From a virus, in the IMG/VR virus record IMGVR_UViG_3300042945_000935, positions 1-41,360 of that record: 41,360 nt of DNA; one strand, 5' to 3'. Below are positions 11,952 through 24,476 of this stretch, piece by piece (positions within the stretch are counted from its first letter, which is position 1; each line of letters opens with the position of its first letter). The position numbers were made by a program, and so were the translations under genes. Below the pieces are notes generated by a model, which made no database searches, was not told the DNA's origin, and was given only the letters and a program-made list of their open reading frames with translations.

Positions 11952-14900
11952 CTAAAAGCTAGATGCTACATTCGAATATGGGTCTCTACCTAATCTTGGG
12001 AGCCCATTATACATAGTAGTGTTAATTGGGCCTGTAGCAACACCTCCAGCTAGTTGTCGCATCTTTTCAGCGTCTGCTTGAGAGCCACTTAAATGTATTT
12101 TATAACTCATAGCTGCAGTGGTTGGATTTAAGTATTTTAAATCAGATATAGATGGAAGTGCTTTAGGAAAATCTGATTCGTAGGCGCTACCACCTGGGAG
12201 CATTGGAGGACCTTCAATTTGCTCCTGAGTTCTTTCTTTAGATGCTGAATAAATAAAACCGAAAGCTGCCAAACCGACTAGTGCGTAAGCTGAGTTTCTA
12301 ATAATAGAATCCTGAAATAAATCTCCCATTCCTCCTGATTTAAACATTCTTCCCATTCTAGTATAAAGTTTATCAGGAGCCGAGCCAGAACCTCCTGCTA
12401 TTGAATCATCTATGTCATCAATAAATCCAAGTGCATCAGGAGATATATCTGCTGGGTCCAGGAACTCTACTGCAGCAGCAGATCCTGGAGGTGGGGCTAC
12501 CGATGCGGAGACTGATGGCCCCGATACACCATAAGCCTGATTTAATCTTGCTTGTGTTTGCTGAGCTCTTATGAGAGTGTAGTTTTGTTTTGCTTCTTCT
12601 GAAAAATCATCTACAATTCCGCCCCTTGATATCATTTGTAAAAGTTCATAATTTGCTTCAGAAACACCTAATTCCATTCTGGCCCCTGTGCGAATCTGTT
12701 CTCGCATTTCACCTACGCCCATAGTATTGCCGGGACCAATGATGGTCCTAAGAGTATCTTTTGCGTCTTTTCTTGCTTGAGACAAAAGCGCTTTAGCTTC
12801 TTGTCTTTGAAGATTTTGAATATCAATTGGATTCATTCTGCCAGAAAATTCACTAACTGCTGCATCAAGTTGATCATAATTTCCAGTTGCTAAAGCTACT
12901 TTTGATGCCCTTCTATCATAAGCGTCTCTCCATAGTTCTGTCATTTCAAATCCGAAGACTATCTGGTGCACCTTCTTTAAATATAGCCTCACGCATTACT
13001 TGTGCTGATCTAGCTCCAAACTTTCTTCTTACAGACGCTTCCATCGTGTCAAATACGTCTAATATATTTGTTGCAGACTTTGCATTTGAAAGTGCAGACA
13101 TCATTTCATATATTCTTGTAGAAAGATCTGTTTTATGCATTACCTTAAGAAGTTCTTCTGCATCTGGAGTATATGATTTTTCTAGATCCAGTTTTTTAAT
13201 TGTTTCGAATGTTCCCCTTAAACTTTCTGCTATCTCATCAGTATATTTAAGATATTCAGCTCTAGCCGTTGGAGCAAAAGTCATTTCATTGTTTACTGCA
13301 GTTCTGTATATTTGCGACATTGTTCCTTCAAGGACATCTTTTTTCTTTTTTGATATCTCAAAATATCTAGATGTTACTGCATATCTATTGTAGGCATCGG
13401 TTCCTTTTCTTAAGGTTAATCTTGATAGCATTTGTTCTTCATCTGCATTTTCAAGATCTTGTATTTCTTGAAGTAAACGTGCTTCTCCTGCACTACCGGA
13501 AGCAGCTGTTCTTAAAGCTTCTCTGTATCCTATTAAAGTATTTTCTTTAATTTTTATTAGCTCTTCACTACTTTTAATTCTTGCCCCAGGATGGGCTGGA
13601 TCTAAAAGGGCTCGATCATAAGCTGCCAACTCGTCGTCTGCATCACCTCTTAATATTTGAATTCCTCTCATGAATCCAGTTCCCTCACTGATGCTCTTAA
13701 CTGCTCCTTCGCCTGCAGTACCAAGGTTAATTAACATCTTTGAAGGATCAGATGGATCGATTTTTGCATACTTGTTAATTAACTCTGCAATTATTTTTGC
13801 TTGACTGTCTTGATCTGCTACGTCATTAAATGATTGAAACATCTGAATTCCTTGAAGAATTTCAGTCATCTCTGTTTGTTGTATTATCCTTCCTCCTGCT
13901 ATTTTTTGCACTGCTGCAGTAGGGTCATCAGAGCTTGCGATAAGCTCTTTTACCATGTCGACCGCATTAGAGGGAGGTATTAGTCCAACTGAATATTTTA
14001 ATCTATAGAAATCTTCTAGCCCAACATTTGCCAAAAAATTACCTGAGTCGTCTAATAAATCAATCATCTTACCAGAGCCTCTAAAGCTTTGTAAAACATC
14101 TTCAACTTGTGTTTGCATGCTAACAGCAAAGCCCTGCCTGTTAATGTATAGACCTAATGAGTTTGACGGATCAGGAACTGAACTAATGGATATCTCTTGC
14201 AGAACTTGATCTAAAGCTGCTTTTTGATTTATTTCAGCCATATCTTTATCTACACCAGAAAGTCCACTAATATAATTAGTTATATCTTGTCTTGTACTTA
14301 AATTAACTCCTTGTAGTTGAGAGAATTTTTGTGCTGCTTTTTTATCTATATCTAATCCAGCTCCCTCAAAAAGAATATTAAAAACACTGCCCCTAGTGTA
14401 ATACGGCTCTGCGTCTGTTGCTCTACCTAGGGATATTTGCATATCTGCAAGACTAACTTTTGTATTTTTTGCGTAATCAATCACTTGCTTGTTTAAGGCA
14501 AGCTCTGACGCAGATTTGCTTGAAGCCATTTCTGCTAAATCATATTCTTGCATATTCATGAAGGCTTCAAACTTCATGTCTTTTGCTTTTTGAGAACTTC
14601 TAACTCTAATTAGTAAGTCTTCAACATCTGCGCTATCTACATCTGATCCTCTAACTTGAATTTTGCCTTTTAGCTTTTTGTCACCTTTTGCATCGACCAT
14701 AGACTGTCGAACTTGATTAAGAATTTCTCTATCATCTGCGCTTAAATTCATTGTATTCAATGGATCATTTGCTGCATCAAACAGCTCTAAATAATCATCT
14801 GTTCTTGACTTAAGTATGTTTGCAATGTTTTCTTTTTTAGATAAATCAGTTCTACTAAAAATTCTTTCTTGAAAACCAGTTGGCTGTCTCATTGTCATGA

Positions 14901-17194
14901 ATGCGAGTCTATTTTTTCCGTTCGCATCTTTAAACATAAGTGGAAGATTTAAAGCTTTGTCGTCTAAGTCGAAAGTACCTAAGGCGTGGTGATACAAATG
15001 GGCATTAACGCCATCTATCAACATTCTTCCATCTTCCATATCAAAATTCATAAAATTAACAGCTTGCGTTCCATTAATGCCAAACGCTGTTTTAAGATTT
15101 CGATCGAACCCACTTACATCTATATTAATAGCAGAATCAATTCCTGGACCTCTTCCTGTAATAGCTCCAGAAGCAGTTGTTCTTATTTGAGATCTTGTCA
15201 TATCTGGGAATGTCATGTAGTATGCATCGTCCTTTATCGCAAATGCTTGAGTAGCCATCTGTGTTGTAATTCTGTCTACTAGTGCAGGAATTGATCTTGG
15301 ATCTGCACCTGTTAGTAGCGCTCTTTGTATTTCTATAGCTTGCTGTTTTGCTCTTGTCATTCTTGCTCGCAAAAGTCCGAGAATACTGATCTATTGGAGC
15401 TTCTGCTTCTCTTCTAATTGAGTCAATTATTGATTTATCAACAACTCCAGTTTTCATAAACTCTTCTGCTTTTTGTATTTGCCTGTCAACAACGCTAGAC
15501 ATTCCTTTATAGAAATCTTCACTGTTTAGGTAGTCTGGATGGTACATTAGCATCAGTGGGTCTACTCTGACAGGCTTCGGAGCAGACATTGACATGTCCA
15601 TTAAAATACCTTCTATTTTACCTTGAGATATTTCATTTTTTAAAGATGATCCATAAACTATCATCATTTTATCTTGCAGCTTCTTTGGCATTCCTTCAAA
15701 ACTTCTAGCTATGTCTTCAAACTTAAGCGATGAACCTTGAAATCCACCTCTCATAGTTTGAGATTTAGCATGACTTATTTTGTATTGTATTGCTTCAATT
15801 TCTTTTTCTATATCATCTATCATGGATTGTTCTTCTAGACCTATAGGTATTCCTATACTAGTTCTTAAATTATCTAGCTTTTTTGTTAGCATTCCGATTC
15901 TGGATTCCCAATATTCTGTAGAAGTTATAGCTTCACCATCTCTGGCTCTTTCTACTCCATTAAAAATTGCCATAGCTTTTTGCGCGTAAGAATAATCTTT
16001 GTCTACTATTGGTTTTAATGTTTTGTCAGTTGTGTCAATTATTTCTTGCAATTTTTTTTTCAAAGCGTTAGCGTCGCCGCCAACTGCAGCGTAATCACCA
16101 CCAAGCCTTTGAATAAAATCATTTAAATCAGTATCAGACATAATTTGACTATAATGACTAACCATTTCTTTTAGTTTAGTTTTTACTTGTTGAGGAATAG
16201 GTTTGGATTCGTCCATTGATCCTGATATTTTCATTTTAGCAAATTGATTCATTTCTTTATTACGTATTTCCATGCCCATTGATAAAAGATATTTTTCTTC
16301 TGTTGTTAAATCCTTCATTGAAAAAAGGCCTTTAAAAAAAGATCCAATATCATCATAATTGTATATAGAATCTTCTAGCTTAGTTGATAGCCCTCTAGCT
16401 TCTGCTAAACTTCTTGCAGCATCTAAAGAAATTCCTTTTGCCTTTGCAAGTCTTGCAGCGTGAAATTCTAAGATAGATTCTTCCAGATCTTCTCCAGCTA
16501 TAGCAAAACCTCTGGCAGAATATAAAGCTTTGTAACGCTTAGGGAGTTTTGCTACCGCTTTACCAACAGCGCTAGCATCGCCCTTCATTATTTTGCTAAC
16601 GAATTCTGGAGTTAAAGAACCAAGACCTAGTGCATATTGAAGTTGTTTCATTTGCGTTGCATCTAAAACTTTTCCTGCTGCATCCCTATAGCGCATAACC
16701 ATAATGCCGTCGTCGGTTATGTTAAGCATTCCGTGTTCTCTACCAAATGGACTATCCATAAACTGTGCTAGTTCTTCTTTTCCGCCTCCAAAATCAAACT
16801 TAAGATATTCAACTGTCATTTCTTGGTCCATATATTGCTCTAAGCCCATCCTTCTAAAAATTTCTTGAGTTCTTAGATCCATGGTTGAGCTTTGTAAAGA
16901 TGTATTTAAAGCCTTAGCTTCTTCGCCTATGTGTTTAGCGCCGCGTCTTTCTCCTTCTCCTAAACCTAATTTATTAAAAGTTCTATAATCAGTTATTTGT
17001 AGGCCAGTGATATAGTCGACTGCTTTTTCTGCTGTGCCAAATCTATCGCCAGTAGCCGTAAAAACAAAATCAAAACCATCACCTGCTGCATTTTGTTCTA
17101 TCTTAAAAAAATTTCTTAAAGTAGTATTTCTTTTTAGGGCAGACTCTGCTATTGCTATTTGTCTTCCTAATGATGTACTAATTGGTCTTGGCAT
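11952..17194 (-). CDS. Second giant tail protein, two CGGA +1 sites (1746 aa)
   Basis: The gene starts at the ATG at 17194 with TAGGAAATACAA in front, nine bases after the stop of the tape-measure candidate, and ends at the TAG at 11952. Standard reading gives three overlapping pieces. +1 shifts at CGG 15377-15379 (codon 606) and 12952-12954 (codon 1414) give exactly 1747 codons. Residues 1-1410 are mostly predicted helical and charged, with many Lys/Glu/Ala-rich stretches (for example near KAEEFMKTG). Near the C-terminus is a Pro/Ala/Ser linker and one hydrophobic segment at about 1636-1652 (AYALVGLAAFGFIYSAS). I do not recognise the family. Size, helical content and place between the tape-measure candidate and hub suggest a second tail-lumen protein or a virion protein ejected with DNA. 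An ATG at 12944 just after the second site could allow separate expression of the last 330 residues. Confidence 0.7.
12951..12954 (-). other. CGGA +1 decoding site (1746-aa gene, site 2)
   Basis: The incoming frame reads AGT CTT CGG ATT TGA, stopping one codon after the CGG. After CGGA the strand reads TTT GAA ATG ACA GAA. CTT before the rare codon recalls the CUU-AGG-C slip of yeast Ty1, but the codon before CGG is not conserved among the eight sites. The ATG at 12944 in the outgoing frame is an alternative start, although no clear Shine-Dalgarno sequence precedes it. Confidence 0.75.
15376..15379 (-). other. CGGA +1 decoding site (1746-aa gene, site 1)
   Basis: The incoming frame reads TAT TCT CGG ACT TTT GCG and stays open for a further 79 codons of unlikely composition (Ser/Arg/Asn/Tyr/Cys-rich) before a stop at 15137. 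After CGGA the outgoing frame reads CTT TTG CGA GCA AGA ATG and gives ordinary helical sequence. This is the only site where the unshifted frame runs long. Confidence 0.83.
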
Positions 17195-17203
17195 TTGTAT
17201 TTC

Positions 17204-20200
17204 CTATGCAAATATGTTCTGAGATAGTCCAGCAAAAATGTCAATTCCAGAATTCCCAAATGGATTAGAAACTGGAGTAACACTTCCTGATATTCCATTT
17301 CTTGACATTAACGCTCTTAATTGTGCTGCGGTATCATCTTGGTTGCTTTCAGATCCAAATGTTGGATAGCTTGGATTCGTTAAATTTGCTTCACGAACCT
17401 GTTGTGGATAGTAACCCATTTGGGACATCTCTATACCCATTGATTGTCCCATTTTAATCTTTACATGTTCCATATTTGTATTGGGGTGCCAGCCCTCCCA
17501 GCTTAATCCTGGAAGTTCATGCCTTGAAAAATACTCATTAAGATCTGGTCTTTCTTCTACCTTCATGCCCCAAGCTGATTGATAAATTCTTCTTTCTAAT
17601 CTTCCAGAAGTTGAAAGAATTCTTTTTCTTTCTCCTTGATCGGTTTCTTGAATCATAGCTTTAAAATGTTCACGTTTTCTTTTTGGAACTGCAAGAGATA
17701 AAGTGTCTATAGAACCAGTTTGAAGATCTGCTCCATACATTGTTCTCTTTGCGGCTTGAGAAAACTGATTTGCAGATGCCATGTCTCCCATTTCTTTTGC
17801 CTCTGCTGCAAGAGATGTGTTTTTTACATAGCTAAGAATATCTGTGTATTCTTCTAATGCCATTTGTTTTTTGCGTTCTTTTGGCAAAAATCTTTCGCCA
17901 GTTGTTATTTCTTTAGCATTTCCATACAAAGAATATGAACCTGCAGCAGCAAAGCCTGCAAGCGAACCAAAAGATTTAGCTCCTGCTGTTGCTCCAAAGA
18001 ATGATCCCGCGATTCCTCCTCCAATTGCTGCTGCGATTGGATTTCTTTGTGTTGATTTATACAACATCGGCATGATGAAGCTTTCGATTGGATTCTGCCA
18101 TTGAGGGAATGTTGCTCCATAAACATGCCTTCTTTCCCAATCTTCTTGAGCTGTTCTATTATTTAAAAATTTTGTATTAAAATAGGTGTCTCTATGCGCT
18201 ATGTACTCTCCAATTCTTCCTGCTGCATATCCTTTTGCGTCTATGCCCAGTTCTTCTGGAGAAGAGCCTTTATATTTATAGTCAGAAAAATTATATTTAG
18301 AGGTTGTATCTTCTACTTGCGCTCTAATTTTTTCTAATCTAACCCTTTCTTCTCCTGTTGTAAGTTGAGAATTGATTGTTCTATCAAGCTCCCTAAATTG
18401 CTTTGAATATGGCGCAACGTCTGCAAGAATGTCCAACTGAGTCAACGGACCATAGTCTGATGACATATTATTTATTCTTTCATAACCAACACCTGGTAGT
18501 CTAAACTCTCCTTCGGCAACTTTAGTAAAAGGATCGCCTTGTTGGAAGTTTATAAAATAATCAGCTCCTGGCAAGAAGGGATATTTATCTGCCATTGTGT
18601 TTCTAATTGGGTTAAGATAATTTACATTAGTTCTATCTTTTGGAACGAATCTTCTGATAATTTCAGAGAACTCAATATTTCCTAAGGCACCTTCTGCGGT
18701 GAGTGGCACGTCACCTAAACCACCAAGATTTAAGTCCCAAAAAGCTCTGCTGCTTCCGTAAGCTTTAGAAGCGGATTGGAGAACTGATCTTTGTGGTTCA
18801 AAGTCGCTTTGACCAAAACCAAATCCCTCACGCATTGATGCAAAGCCGAAACCGTAAATACCAAATGTTTCTTGCATTCTGTAGCCTATCTCACCAGCTT
18901 GAAAATTCATATTAGCGTGAGAAATTGGTCTACCTGCACCTATTACAGAAGGAGGAACATTGCCTGGCACCGGTGGAGGGCCATATTGATTCGCTGAAAC
19001 ATATTGAGAGTTATAAGCAGATATTGTTCGCATTGACTGCTCTCTAGCAAGGCCCATTACCCCTGCATTGCCAGCCATTCTTGCGTTATAGTTTGATATT
19101 GCACTATTTCCACCTGAGCCCACCATTTGGCCAGGCGCTCCAGCTCCAAAACCTCCAGTATATGAACCTGTACCAGGAATTCTTTGGCCATAATCCATGG
19201 TTACTCTTCCCGACATCATTAATCCTTGTGGATTATATGCTCCCGACTGACCTGCTGGAACATACTGGGCCATATTTTGAGTTACTTCGTCAGCATGCAT
19301 TTGCAGTTGTGGCTTTAATAGCTTTCCTACTGATGCATTTAACACTGAAGTTACAGGGCCAAAAGGTCCACTAAAGTATTCTCCCGTTACAGGGTACGGC
19401 CTATCGTAGTAGTGTTTTCTCTCAAATCTATAAGGATCAAATGGCCTTAGTGGGGAAAAGTCATAGCCAAACGCTAGTTTTTCTGCTGGAGTTTCCCAAA
19501 AATCAGAGCTATATGTTGATGCGGTTTTTAATCTCTTGTACCAAGATGGTCTATAGTACATTGTTTTTCCACCCTCAAAAGGAGTGTTGCCAAGAGGCCA
19601 ATATCTACCTTGCTTAATTGCAACTTCACCTTGGGTTAATTGTTCTTTCTTTTCCTGGTATCCCATTCCACCAGGAGTAATTCCTGCAGCTAGAGATTGA
19701 GCCTGCATTACTCCAGATGCTGCTTGTCCCAAAAAGAATGGAGAGTAAACTCTTTCTCCTCTAATATCTTTTTCGTTGACCATTCCACCGATTGTTCTAT
19801 CGGCTGCAAGCACTGTTGCGCCTCCAGCAACAACTGGCAGAGCCCTCTTCATTACCATGCCTCTTGCGTATAGATCTAGTGGACCCTTATAGTTGGAAAC
19901 ATTAATTCCTGCGCCTACTGTGCCAAAATATCTATTTAATCTTTCAAAACCATGAGACATTGGGATTGATGCAAAACTTACAGAAGCTGGATCATTATAA
20001 CTATTTACTCCTGCTATATTTAAACCAACCTTTTTTCCTCCAGCTATTGATGCTGCTGTTGAAGCTGTCGGTACAAAAGTTAAAGATTGATTACCAAGAG
20101 GATTGCTTGCATACTCATCAACACTGTATGGAGCTACGCCAAAACGTCTTCTAAAAGCTGGTTTAAATGGTGCAGTAAATGATCTTACACCACTTGAATT

Positions 20201-23200
20201 TATTATAGAGTTAGTTCCACGAATGTAAGGTTCAGCTAATGATGTAAATGCTTTTTTTGTTGAAGGATCTCTAGCTACTTTTATAAACTCGTCTAAAGCA
20301 CTTGCCGCACTAACTCCTGTTGGCATTTTTGGCTGAAATGTTTTTAGTGCATTAAAGTTTAAAAGAGTGGAAAGACCAGCCGCTTTTGCTTCTGCTGCTT
20401 GGGCTGTAGAAAGTCTTCCATCTTTCAACATCTTTGTAACAATACTATCAATGTCTATGATGAGTTGAGATGGATTATTTACTCCTCTAGCTACAGCATC
20501 GCGCTGAATCATTAGTCTGAATATTTCATTTCTTAATTCATCTAATCTAGTTGATAAAGCTGGAGATTTTTCTGCCATTTGAGAAACTGCAGACAAGTTT
20601 GTGTCGTCGAGCATTCCTCTAACTCTTGATGTTTGTCTAGTTAAACCAGTGGTATCAACCCCCCTAGCTCTTAAGCCTGGTATAGATCTGAATATATCGT
20701 CTAAAAGTGCTTCTCCAGTTGCTATTCCCTCGACTGGATTCGTTATATCAGTGGGACTCATTTGTTTATTAAGTGAAGGAACCGCTACCTGCATTCTTGC
20801 ACCATATAATGATTCCAACTCTTTCATGAATGGTAGAGGAGCTCCATAATTAAACGGTTGCTCTTGGAATCTATCGTAAGCTCTTAAAACCTGTTTATGA
20901 TCATAGATAACATTATCAAGATCATCTACAACCTCAGCTCCTTTTGTTCCAGCTTGAAGCCTAAGAGTCCTTCCGCCTTTGTATCTAACTTCATTTTGCA
21001 ATGCTAAGTCTATAAGAACTCTTGGATTATTTATATCATAATCCCTTTTACGGAATCTAGAAGCTAATTTAAATAAAGAGTTTGGCTGCTCTTCGTCAAC
21101 ATCAAACCTTTTTTTCATTCTTTCCAAGAAAGAAAGATCCCTATTTCCTGCTGCTGCGTCCATCTCTCCTGTAGAAATGGATTTTTTATTAGCCATATAA
21201 CTTAATGCTCGAGTAAAGATATTACTTTCTTGAGGATTAACTATATTATAAAGACCTTTTAGTTGCGTTACCTTTGGAGACATCGTAGAGGCTTCTTGCC
21301 CCATTATTGAAAGATTTCCTTTTGACCCAAAAATGCCTGAGCTTTTCTTTGTCCAAATAAACATCTCAGCTGCGTGCGACTCAAGTCTTCCAAATGGTTG
21401 CATTGACATGCCACCTTGAATCTGAATTGGAGCAAATTTGTTAACCCCACTTGGACCACCAACTCCTAGCATTTGCATAGGATTAAATCTAACAATTGGT
21501 ATTCTGAACTGTTCCGTCATAAAATCTTTTAAGCTAGTTGTTAAAGATTTTATTTTTGTTAGGTCAACAATTTCTCCTCTTTTATTTTGATACACTCCAT
21601 CAATTTTTGAAAAGCCTATTGATTTTGAAACGGGATCATTTATCTTTAGTTTTCCAGCTATGTCTCTTACGACATCTCTTTGTTCTGGTTTTAAATAATT
21701 AAAAAGTCCACTATCAAAAGCTTCGTCAACCAAAAGTTGTTTCATGCCAAAAAGGTTATATCCACCAGAACTTGCTCTTGATGACATTGCTTTATTCTTA
21801 ATTAAAAATGCTCTTAGTTCACCAAAGCTACTTGAGTCTATTCCTCTATTTTTTATTTGTTTATCAATTATTGAGGAACTTAAGTATCTACCATTTGAAT
21901 CTAATAAATCTATGCCAAGTATTTGTGCAGTTCTTCTTTTTAGAAATTCTTCTTTTGCACCTGTAAGTGGACCAACAAAATCTTGATAAACAGCTTTTTG
22001 TGGCTTGAGCATTGTTTGCCCATACGGAACTACTGAGTCGTTATAAAAAGTATTCCAGTAACTTTTTGTTTTTGCATTTAGTCTTTTTTGAAATTCTTTT
22101 TTAGTAAAAAGTGCATCTGTTGCGCTAATCGATCTTTTTAGTGCATCGTTTGTAAATTGATCTTCAACTTCAGGATTAGCTTTTCTAAATATTTTTGTAA
22201 CGGTGTCATAAAAATCGTCATCTGTTTGAGATAAAATTCTATTTTTACCTATTTGTATTCTAACACTAGCATGCTCCATACCCCTGCTAGTTCTGGGTGT
22301 TTTAACTACATTAAGAGATCTTACAAACTTATCTGCTGCTTCATCTGAAGCACCATTTCTTCTTAAGTTTGCTGCAAGTTGTTCTTTATATACATTTGTT
22401 TTTAATACTTGTGCAAATGTTGCATCATCAACGGCACCACCACCGGGACCACCTTTGCCCATGAGTTGATTAACTGTTTCAGCGTAAGACGAAAACTTAC
22501 TTCTATGTTGCCCCTGAACAGCTCTAATTGCATCTTCTAGTCTATTAGTTGCGTCTAAAGATGGTCCTCTGATTAAGGAGACTGCATCAGCAAAAGATTT
22601 AGATCCAGAAATAACATCATGGCCTACTTTTGCATCTCTAAACTTGCTATTAAAAGATCTTAATCCAACAGAAAATCCCCTAAATGCTGGTATCGTATCT
22701 ATTGCGCCATAATAACTTTGTGCAGTATCATCAAAACCTACAAAAAAAGCTTTAGCGTATTGACCTGCTTGATTTAACTTTGATTTACCGTCTCTTTCAG
22801 CTGCAAGTGCTGCGGCCTTTGGGCCACCTCTTGCTCTATACATTGCTTGAACGGGACCAACTTGATTTTGTTTACCTTGCTCTACCGCATAATTAAAAGC
22901 TGCACCAGCACTAGACATGTACTTGGTTGTTTCTCCAGCTATTTTTGAAAAATCTTGACCGACTTCTTCAAGAATTGTCCTAAGATCGGCGACCTTATTG
23001 GCTCTTGCCATTTGTTTTGCTGTTAAAGATAAGTTTGGATTACTTGCGTATGGTATATCGTAATAAAATTTTGCTCTACCTAAAGCTGCGCCACCTACTG
23101 CACCCATTCCTGTAATGGAGGCAATATTGTATACAGATTGTTTTGCAAAGTCTGCTAAAACATCCGCTGGATTGTACCATTTAACTTTCTTTTTATCCTG

Positions 23201-23837
23201 ATTATGCCCAAAAAGTGGATCGGTTACAGCCCTTTGAGCCACATAAAGAGCAGGAAGCTCATAAGGAAGTCTTCTACCGAGTTGAACTAACTTTTGCTGT
23301 AAGTCATCTCTTGCCGTCCAAACAGCAGCAGATTCTCTTGTAATTCCTCCGCCAGCTGTTTGAATCTCGCTTCTAGTTAAATAGTTTCCACCCTCTAGCA
23401 AATGATCTCTATGAACAACCTGTGTTGCTCGACCAGTATTTAGAGAGCCGTCTGGCCCTTCATAAACTAGCCTACTATAAGGATCAACGCTATCATCAAC
23501 GTATCGAGTAACTCCGCTCTAGTTCATCTGCTGTACGTCTTAGTTTATTCCATGAATCAACAAATCTAGAAGAAAATTGCCCACCTGAATCTGCTGCATC
23601 TTGAATTCTTTTTCCAAGCTTAAGACCCTGTCCTTTGACTACCCTACCTAAGACGGCGGAGACAACAACAGCTGAAGTAGTTGATGCGAAGAAACGCATC
23701 ATAGGATGGTCGTTTAATGCTCTAGCTATAGCTCCAGAATTAGGACTTGGGCCCTCTGATTCTCCCTCATTTATTTGAGCGTCTCTAGAAGTAACCCCAT
23801 GACCTAAACTGCTTATTGGTCCACGGTCTCTGATCAA
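17204..23837 (-). CDS. Probable tape measure / giant tail-lumen protein, one CGGA +1 site (2210 aa)
   Basis: This is the first gene after the tail chaperones, the usual tape-measure position. It starts at a TTG (23837) seven bases after AGGA; a stop two codons upstream in the same frame excludes a longer start. Codon 108 is CGG (23514-23516); a +1 shift there connects to a frame that otherwise lacks an upstream start and gives exactly 2211 codons. Features: a hydrophobic patch near residues 49-67 (STTSAVVVSAVLGRVV), another near 1330 (ALPVVAGGATVLAA), a Gly/Pro/Tyr-rich middle, a block near 1775-1835 (LPGADYFINF, then FRLPGVGYE), and a glycine-zipper-like segment near 1930-1970 (AAAIGGGIAGSFFGATAG). 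Hydrophobic segments are common in tape-measure proteins, but long coiled coils are less evident here than usual, so the role is inferred mainly from order and size. Confidence 0.7.
23513..23516 (-). other. CGGA +1 decoding site (tape-measure candidate, codon 108)
   Basis: The incoming frame reads CTA GAG CGG AGT TAC TCG ATA CGT TGA, stopping six codons after the CGG. After CGGA the strand reads GTT ACT CGA TAC and continues through 37 codons of ordinary composition into the long frame whose first possible start codon is only a TTG at 23401. Confidence 0.86.
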
Positions 23838-23852
23838 CTTTTATTCCTAGCA

Positions 23853-24476
23853 CTATCCCCAAAGCTTGCGAGCAATTGGGTCCTCAAATTTAGCTTCACC
23901 ATCTTTTCTAGATGCATTGAATCTGTTTGCATAATCTTTTTGCTTTTGCATTTCTTCTTCTGGATCAATCAATTGAAGAGAGACATTGGTAGATTCCATG
24001 CCTGCGGCATTCTGTTGAATTTCAATAATTTTTTCAGACAAAGCAACGTGTTCAGCTAATTTAGAAAAAGTCATATTGTCAAGATCGGAAGGATGATAAT
24101 TTGGCATTGTTGCCAAAACAAAAGCCTTCATTAATGACCTGACCTCATTGGCTTCTTCTCTTTTTTGCTCTACTATTTGTTTTGCTCTTCTTGCAGAAGA
24201 AAATCCTGACTCCTCCAAAACTTCTTCTGCTAAAGAGGAAATAAGGCCAGCTGGATAGTTGTCTATGTTAAAATCTTTTGGATATATTACCGAGTATTTT
24301 ATTATAAGATCTTCTATGTCAGCAGTGCTGCTATCTCCATTTTTTTGGAATTCAGATATATGATCAAACTCAGAAAAGGTTAACTCTCTAAAAAGAATAG
24401 TTTGCTTTTTAATAGAGGTCTCAAATATTGACCCATATTTATTTTTTATCTTAAATATAAAAGATGGGTCTAACAT
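23853..24476 (-). CDS. Tail assembly chaperone, second of two paralogues (207 aa)
   Basis: This small acidic protein lies between the tube genes and the tape-measure candidate, where tailed phages encode the chaperones that coat the tape measure during tail assembly. It shares a central block with its upstream neighbour: AGLISSLAEEVLEESGF here and AGLPSLISQEVLEASGF there, each preceded by an Ile/Phe-Pro segment (VIYPKDF and ILFPSYD). The start at 24476 follows tandem stop codons of the neighbour by one base. In many phages the second chaperone is made by frameshifting from the first; here the two are separate, non-overlapping genes. The C-terminal third is charged and probably helical (RKDGEAKFEDPIARKLW). 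Confidence 0.72.
   Translation of the reverse strand: MLDPSFIFKIKNKYGSIFETSIKKQTILFRELTFSEFDHISEFQKNGDSSTADIEDLIIKYSVIYPKDFNIDNYPAGLISSLAEEVLEESGFSSARRAKQIVEQKREEANEVRSLMKAFVLATMPNYHPSDLDNMTFSKLAEHVALSEKIIEIQQNAAGMESTNVSLQLIDPEEEMQKQKDYANRFNASRKDGEAKFEDPIARKLWG

Noticed and set aside
9203-23516. Frame breaks as ordinary sequencing or assembly indels
   Set aside because: All eight share the same codon, direction and frame relation, while more than one hundred CGG trinucleotides in other phases show no break. Homopolymer runs, the usual cause, are not at the sites.
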